The position numbers and the translations under genes were made by a program. A model generated the notes under the pieces. That model worked only from the letters and a program-made list of their open reading frames with translations, had not been told where the DNA came from and searched no databases. Of a stretch of 17,463 bases of DNA, positions 13,480 to 17,463 are shown in pieces. The stretch is taken from assembly GCA_003240775.1 (NCBI GenBank), contig QFNI01000077.1, positions 1 to 17,463 of the forward strand. Reading direction: 5' to 3'. Source of the stretch: Mesorhizobium amorphae. GTDB taxonomy: Bacteria; Pseudomonadota; Alphaproteobacteria; Rhizobiales; Rhizobiaceae. Numbering within the stretch: position 1 is the stretch's first letter; each line of letters begins with the position of its first letter.

Positions 13480-14622
13480 ATGATCGACCGGCTGGCCGTC
13501 TCGGGCTATCGCTCACTGCGCGATCTCGTGGTTCCGCTCGGGCGGCTGACCGTGGTGCGGGGCGCCAATGGCAGCGGCAAGTCGAGCCTCTACCGCGCGC
13601 TGCGCCTGTTGTCGGAAGCCGCCCAGGGGCGGCTGGTGGCGACGCTTGCGGCCGAAGGCGGGCTCTCCTCCACGCTCTGGGCGGGACCCGAGGCCATCGG
13701 GCGCGCGGTGCGGGCGGGGCACCATCCGGTGCAGGGCACCGTTCGCAAGGAAGCCGTCAGCCTCAAGCTCGGCTTTGGCGGTAATGCCTTTGGCTATGCC
13801 ATCGATCTCGGCATGCCCGTGCCGCCAAACCCGTTTCCGCTCGATCCCGCGATCAAGGTGGAAGCCATGTGGACGGGCGAGGTCTTGGGCCGCACATCGC
13901 TTTTCGCGGAGCGCCGCAATGGCGCCGTGCGGCTGCGCAGCTCGGAAACCGGCGAGTGGCGCACGGTTCATGCCGATCTCGCCCCCTTCGACAGCATGGT
14001 CTCCCACTGCGCCGACGGGCGCGACGGGCTGGAGCTGCTCGCCCTGCGCGAACGGATGCGCGACTGGCGCTTCTATGATGCGTTGCGCACCGATCCCGAC
14101 GCGCCCGCGCGGCGCCCCCAGGTGATGACCTACACCCCCGTGCTCGCCGGCGACGGCGCGGACCTCGCGGCAGCCGTCACCACGATCCGCGCCATCGGCG
14201 ACGCGGACGCGCTGGACGATGCGATCGAAGGCGCATTTCCAGGCTCGCGCCTCGAAACCGGAGACAACGGGCTCGCCCTGCGTCAGAACGGGCTTCTGCG
14301 GCCCTTGGCGCTGGCGGAGCTTTCGGACGGCACGCTGCGCTTCCTGTTGCTGGCGGCGGCCCTCCTTTCGCCGCGCCCGCCCGAACTCATGGTGCTGAAC
14401 GAGCCGGAGGGCAGCCTACACCCAGCGCTCATGGCACCGCTCGCCCGGCTCCTGCGGGCGGCCGCGCGAAGCTGCCAGATCGTCGTGGTCAGCCACAACG
14501 AGGCGCTGATCGGCGCCTTGCGCGAAGAGCGCGGCACGGACACGATCCGGCTCGAAAAGAGCTTCGGCGAAACGCTCGCGCCCGATTGCGATGCGCCCCG
14601 CTGGGTCTGGCCCAAACGGTGA
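13480..14622 (+). CDS. AAA family ATPase, COG4637-like (RecF/SMC-type ABC ATPase fold)
   Basis: The 380-aa protein is a standalone ABC-type ATPase. It opens MIDRLAVSGYRSLRDL, the usual start of RecF/OLD-like ATPases, with Walker A GANGSGKSS at residues 28-36. Near the C-terminus LSDGTLRFLLLAAALLSP is the signature segment, VLNEPEGSLHP (Asn307-Glu308) is the Walker B region, and VVVSHNEAL holds the H-loop His339. The usual Walker B Asp is Asn here; as I recall NEPE is normal for COG4637. There is no TOPRIM, HNH or other effector domain, and no partner gene adjacent, so function is unknown. ATG 13480 is preferred over GTG 13477, with GGAG eight bases upstream. It is divergent from hisB and followed by hslV after 97 bases. 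Confidence 0.85.
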   Translation: MIDRLAVSGYRSLRDLVVPLGRLTVVRGANGSGKSSLYRALRLLSEAAQGRLVATLAAEGGLSSTLWAGPEAIGRAVRAGHHPVQGTVRKEAVSLKLGFGGNAFGYAIDLGMPVPPNPFPLDPAIKVEAMWTGEVLGRTSLFAERRNGAVRLRSSETGEWRTVHADLAPFDSMVSHCADGRDGLELLALRERMRDWRFYDALRTDPDAPARRPQVMTYTPVLAGDGADLAAAVTTIRAIGDADALDDAIEGAFPGSRLETGDNGLALRQNGLLRPLALAELSDGTLRFLLLAAALLSPRPPELMVLNEPEGSLHPALMAPLARLLRAAARSCQIVVVSHNEALIGALREERGTDTIRLEKSFGETLAPDCDAPRWVWPKR

Positions 14623-14719
14623 GCGACAATTGCAAATTGCGCAGCCGCGCTTAAGTGACGGAAAATTCCTCGCGCAGCGCCGGATGCCTCGAAGGGTCCG
14701 GCGCGCATCGGAGCACTGG

Positions 14720-15193
14720 ATGTCGAACGAAATCATCATGCACGGCACGACCATCGTGACCGTGCGCAAGAACGGGCGCGTCGTGATCGCCGGCGACGGC
14801 CAGGTGAGCCTGGGCCAGACGGTGATGAAGGGCAACGCCAAGAAGGTGCGCCGCATCGGCAAGGACGGCCGGGTGATCGCGGGTTTCGCGGGCGCGACGG
14901 CCGATGCCTTCACGCTGCTCGAACGCCTCGAAGCCAAGCTCGAACAGTATCCCGACCAGCTGACGCGCGCCGCCGTGGCGCTGACGGGCACGGGCGATGT
15001 GCTCGAACCCGAGCACGGCGTGATGGCCATCGGATCGGGCGGCAACTACGCGCTCGCAGCCGCGCGCGCCTTGTATGACACAGACAAGGATGCCGAAGAG
15101 ATCGCGCGCACCGCCATGCGGATCGCAGCCGAGATCTGCGTCTACACGAACGCCAGCGTGGTCGTGGAGACGATCGATGGCGCGGCGTCCTGA
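14720..15193 (+). CDS. hslV: HslV peptidase subunit of the HslUV protease
   Basis: HslV is the proteasome-like threonine peptidase of the ATP-dependent HslUV complex, which degrades misfolded and regulatory proteins. The 157-aa product has a nine-residue propeptide (MSNEIIMHG) before the catalytic Thr10, in TTIVTVRKNG; after processing this is Thr1. Asp26 and Lys42 correspond to Asp17 and Lys33 of the mature enzyme. ATG 14720 has GGAG six bases upstream, while ATG 14738 would leave a two-residue propeptide. The upstream 97-base gap contains the small hairpin CAATT-GCA-AATTG (14627-14639); no convincing heat-shock promoter was found. hslU lies three genes downstream, separated by an acetyltransferase and DUF2585. 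Confidence 0.97.
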   Translation: MSNEIIMHGTTIVTVRKNGRVVIAGDGQVSLGQTVMKGNAKKVRRIGKDGRVIAGFAGATADAFTLLERLEAKLEQYPDQLTRAAVALTGTGDVLEPEHGVMAIGSGGNYALAAARALYDTDKDAEEIARTAMRIAAEICVYTNASVVVETIDGAAS

Positions 15194-15284
15194 GAAGCTG
15201 GAGCGTTGCCTGCTCTCTCCTTCTTGGGGGTGGCGGTATCCTGAATAACTGTTTGAGCGGTGGAGGCATTACCCCCACCCCATA

Positions 15285-15307
15285 CCCCTCCCCTCAAGGG
15301 GGAGGGG
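15285..15307. repeat. GC-rich perfect hairpin between hslV and the acetyltransferase
   Basis: CCCCTCCCC-TCAAG-GGGGAGGGG has a perfect 9-bp stem and five-base loop. The surrounding sequence (ACCCCCACCCCATA before it) resembles a dispersed intergenic palindrome common in proteobacteria. No U-tract follows. It sits in the 135-base gap inside the hslV-hslU run and could attenuate or separate hslV mRNA from the downstream genes. Confidence 0.6.
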
Positions 15308-15328
15308 ATCGGATAAGTTCCACTTTGG

Positions 15329-15859
15329 ATGTGCGACGTGAGCGCTGTGAGAAGACCCGTCTATGATTTTCGCGAGGTCGAGGAGAGCGACCTCGCGCTG
15401 ATCCGGCAATGGCTCGAAACCCCGCATTGGCGGGAATGGTGGGGCGATCCCGACACGGGGATCGCCGAAATCCGCGAGCACATGGACAGCGTGTCCGTGG
15501 AACCGCTGCTGATCGAATGGAACGGGGCGCCGATCGGCTACCTCCAGTCCTACGACCCACATCTGGAAGACGACCACCCCTATGCCGACCAGCCTTTCGG
15601 CACACTGGGCGTGGACCTTTCGATCGGAGCGGCGGAGATGCTTGGCCAGGGCCACGGCTCGGGCGCGTTGCGCGCCTTCGCCGAGACGCTGTTTGCCGAA
15701 GGTGTGCCGCGTCTCGTGATCGACCCGCATCCCGACAACGCGCGCGCCATCCGCGCCTATGCCAAAGCAGGCTTCGTGCCCTTCGACCGGCGCACCTCCA
15801 TCTATGGCGAGGCGCTCCTGATGGCGCTCGACAACCCCGATCCCGAAGAGGCCGCATGA
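15329..15859 (+). CDS. GNAT acetyltransferase, AAC(6')/IucB-like (Acetyltransf_8 type)
   Basis: The 176-aa protein resembles the acetyltransferase group that includes aminoglycoside 6'-N-acetyltransferases and siderophore acetylases. Family features are YDFREVEESDLALIRQWL, the tryptophan-rich HWREWWGDPD (33-42), the acetyl-CoA loop GQGHGSG (107-112) and LVIDPHPDNARAIRAYAKAGF (129-149). The natural substrate is unknown; an antibiotic resistance role should not be assumed, because a gene of this kind sits between hslV and hslU in other Rhizobiales (from memory). The start is uncertain: ATG 15329 lacks a good ribosome site, and GTG 15338 with GGA upstream is an alternative. The stop overlaps the DUF2585 start (ATGA). 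Confidence 0.87.
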   Translation: MCDVSAVRRPVYDFREVEESDLALIRQWLETPHWREWWGDPDTGIAEIREHMDSVSVEPLLIEWNGAPIGYLQSYDPHLEDDHPYADQPFGTLGVDLSIGAAEMLGQGHGSGALRAFAETLFAEGVPRLVIDPHPDNARAIRAYAKAGFVPFDRRTSIYGEALLMALDNPDPEEAA

Positions 15860-16443
15860 GCGCCCCATCCCTCGATCCGCCCCGTTCAGCCTGGAAGACG
15901 GGCCTGCTGCTTGCGGGCGGCATCATCCTGATCCAGGCGGTCACGCTTCACCTGATGGGCCGGGTGCCGATCTGCGAATGCGGCACAATCAAGCTGTGGC
16001 ACGGGGTGGTCGTCAGCTCGGAGAACTCCCAGCACATCTCCGATTGGTACACCTTCTCCCACATCATCCACGGCTTCCTATTCTACGCGCTCTTCTGGTG
16101 GCTGTTTCCCCGCTCGCCCGTCGCCATGCGCCTCGCCATGGCGGTCGGCCTGGAAGCGCTGTGGGAGATTGTCGAGAACACGCCCTGGATCATCAACCGC
16201 TACCGCGAGGGCACGATCGCGCTCGACTATTTCGGCGATTCCATCCTGAATTCGGTGGCCGACACGCTCGCCATGGTGCTCGGCTTTGTGATGGCCTGGC
16301 GGCTTCCTATATGGCTCACAGTGGCCCTGGCCCTCGTGATGGAGATCGGCGTCGGATACGTGATCCGCGACAATCTCACCCTCAATGTTTTGATGCTCGT
16401 CTACCCGCTGGACGCCGTCCGGCAGTGGCAATCCGGACTGTGA
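15856..16443 (+). CDS. DUF2585/UPF0314 membrane protein
   Basis: The 195-aa protein matches the DUF2585 (UPF0314) family of alphaproteobacterial inner-membrane proteins of unknown function. Hydrophobic segments are at about 15-35, 68-84, 89-105, 136-148 and 151-170. Conserved-looking polar blocks are ICECGTIKLWHG (39-50, with a Cys-x-Cys pair), SQHISDWYTFSHIIHG (58-73) and EIVENTPWIINRYRE (104-118). The many His, Asp and Glu residues near the membrane suggest a metal or substrate site, but this is inference. The ATG overlaps the acetyltransferase stop and the stop is one base before hslU (TGA C ATG), so it is firmly within the transcription unit. Confidence 0.87.
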   Translation: MSAPSLDPPRSAWKTGLLLAGGIILIQAVTLHLMGRVPICECGTIKLWHGVVVSSENSQHISDWYTFSHIIHGFLFYALFWWLFPRSPVAMRLAMAVGLEALWEIVENTPWIINRYREGTIALDYFGDSILNSVADTLAMVLGFVMAWRLPIWLTVALALVMEIGVGYVIRDNLTLNVLMLVYPLDAVRQWQSGL

Positions 16444-16444
16444 C

Positions 16445-17463
16445 ATGACCAACTTCTCCCCCCGCGAGATCGTCTCCGAACTCGACCGCTTCATCATCGG
16501 TCAGAAGGACGCCAAGCGCGCCGTCGCCGTGGCCCTTCGCAACCGCTGGCGCCGCCAGCAGCTCGAAGGCCAGATGCGCGAGGAGGTGATGCCCAAGAAC
16601 ATCCTGATGATCGGGCCGACCGGCGTCGGCAAGACCGAGATCTCGCGCCGCCTGGCCAAGCTCGCGGGCGCGCCCTTCATCAAGGTGGAAGCCACCAAGT
16701 TCACGGAAGTGGGTTATGTCGGCCGCGACGTGGAGCAGATCGTGCGCGATCTCGTGGAGGTTGCGATCGGGCTGACGCGCGAGAAGATGCGCGAGGACGT
16801 CAAGGCCCGCGCGCACCTCAACGCCGAAGAGCGCGTGCTCGAAGCCCTCGTCGGCAAGACCGCCTCGCCCGCCACGCGCGACAGTTTCCGCAAGCGGCTG
16901 CGCGAGGGCGAGCTCGACGACAAGGAGATCGAGATCGAGGTGGCCGACACCGGAAACGGCGGCATGCCCTCCTTCGACATCCCCGGCATGCCGGGCGCGG
17001 GCATCGGCGTCATGAACATCAACGACATGCTGTCCAAGGCCATGGGCGGCAAGCGCACCAAGACCAAGAAGACCACGGTCAAGGATTCCTACGCCCAGCT
17101 CATCGACGACGAGAGCGACAAGCTGCTCGACCAGGACGAGGTGGTGCGCCGCGCGCTCGAATCTGCGGAGAATGACGGCATCGTGTTCCTGGACGAGATC
17201 GACAAGATCGCGGCGCGCTCCGATGTTTCGGGCGGCCCGTCCCGCGAAGGCGTGCAGCGCGATCTCTTGCCGCTGGTGGAAGGCACGACGGTCGCCACGA
17301 AATACGGGCCGATCAAGACCGACCACATCCTCTTCATCGCGTCGGGCGCGTTCCATGTGGCGAAACCCTCGGACCTGCTGCCCGAGCTGCAGGGCCGTCT
17401 GCCGATCCGGGTCGAGCTGCGCGCGCTCGAAAAAGATGATTTCCGCCGCATCCTGACGGAAAC
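16445..17463 (+). CDS. hslU: HslU ATPase subunit of the HslUV protease (3' end outside the window)
   Basis: HslU is the hexameric AAA+ unfoldase that feeds substrates to HslV. The window holds 339 codons of about 435. It begins MTNFSPREIVSELDRFIIGQ, typical of the family. Walker A GPTGVGKT is at residues 57-64, followed by VGYVGRDVEQIVRDL, a pore-loop region. The variable I-domain occupies about 110-235 and includes a Gly/Met-rich loop with GGMPSFDIPGMPGAG. Walker B IVFLDEID has Asp250-Glu251, and SGAFHVAKPSDLLPELQGRLP leads to sensor 1. No stop codon is reached before the edge. The start is one base after the DUF2585 stop, so expression is linked to it. Confidence 0.98.
   Translation, partial: MTNFSPREIVSELDRFIIGQKDAKRAVAVALRNRWRRQQLEGQMREEVMPKNILMIGPTGVGKTEISRRLAKLAGAPFIKVEATKFTEVGYVGRDVEQIVRDLVEVAIGLTREKMREDVKARAHLNAEERVLEALVGKTASPATRDSFRKRLREGELDDKEIEIEVADTGNGGMPSFDIPGMPGAGIGVMNINDMLSKAMGGKRTKTKKTTVKDSYAQLIDDESDKLLDQDEVVRRALESAENDGIVFLDEIDKIAARSDVSGGPSREGVQRDLLPLVEGTTVATKYGPIKTDHILFIASGAFHVAKPSDLLPELQGRLPIRVELRALEKDDFRRILTE

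Noticed and set aside
15329..15859. Aminoglycoside resistance gene
   Set aside because: The AAC(6')-like resemblance is family-level only; the gene appears to be a core-locus passenger between hslV and hslU, so a resistance role is not supported.
1..17463. CRISPR array, tRNA or rRNA genes, prophage attachment site
   Set aside because: There are no regularly spaced direct repeats, no tRNA-like cloverleaf and no integrase or att-like duplication.

Overview
The window is a high-GC chromosomal segment of an alphaproteobacterium, most likely a member of the Hyphomicrobiales (Rhizobiales). The evidence is the ordered conserved blocks ahcY / ptsH-EIIA-hprK-chvG-chvI / coaA-hisE-hisF-hisA-hisH-DUF2628-hisB / hslV-GNAT-DUF2585-hslU. 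From memory this order matches Sinorhizobium and Agrobacterium. The short HprK lacking an N-terminal domain and the ChvG/ChvI pair also point there. No tRNA, rRNA, CRISPR array or intact transposase was seen.

Layout. (1) 1-431, minus: 5' part of ahcY, with a palindrome upstream (516-535) that resembles the SamR/SahR methionine-cycle operator. (2) 632-2311, plus: an unrecognised exported 559-aa protein. (3) 2312-2954: a gene-poor gap of about 640 bp holding a dispersed-type hairpin and a striking pair of perfect 43-bp inverted repeats. (4) 6818-2955, minus: chvI, chvG, hprK, EIIA and ptsH, which form the envelope/acid-sensing two-component system plus a regulatory phosphotransferase branch with no sugar-transport subunits. 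(5) 7063-7497, plus: an ArfB-type ribosome-rescue hydrolase in the slot where pckA is often found. (6) 13417-7510, minus: a tightly packed histidine operon hisB-DUF2628-hisH-(GNAT+DUF1330 fusion)-hisA-Uma2-hisF-hisE-coaA, with most junctions overlapping by ATGA or separated by only a few bases. (7) 13480-14622, plus: a COG4637-type ATPase divergent from hisB. (8) 14720-17463, plus: hslV, an acetyltransferase, DUF2585 and hslU (cut off by the window end), encoding the HslUV protease with two passengers.

How the genes work together. ChvG senses envelope or acid conditions and phosphorylates ChvI. HprK phosphorylates HPr on serine and so tunes phosphate flow to the EIIA. HisH/HisF make imidazole-glycerol phosphate from the product of HisA, HisB dehydrates it, and HisE acts earlier in the pathway; hisG, hisD, hisC and hisI are not in the window. 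HslV and HslU form an ATP-dependent protease.

No proven new system is visible. The best candidates for a second look are accessory insertions into conserved operons: the Uma2 nuclease-fold gene coupled to hisF by an ATGA overlap, the GNAT-DUF1330 fusion coupled to hisH, the lone NEPE-type ATPase sharing a 62-bp divergent region with hisB, and the REPIN-like inverted repeat pair.
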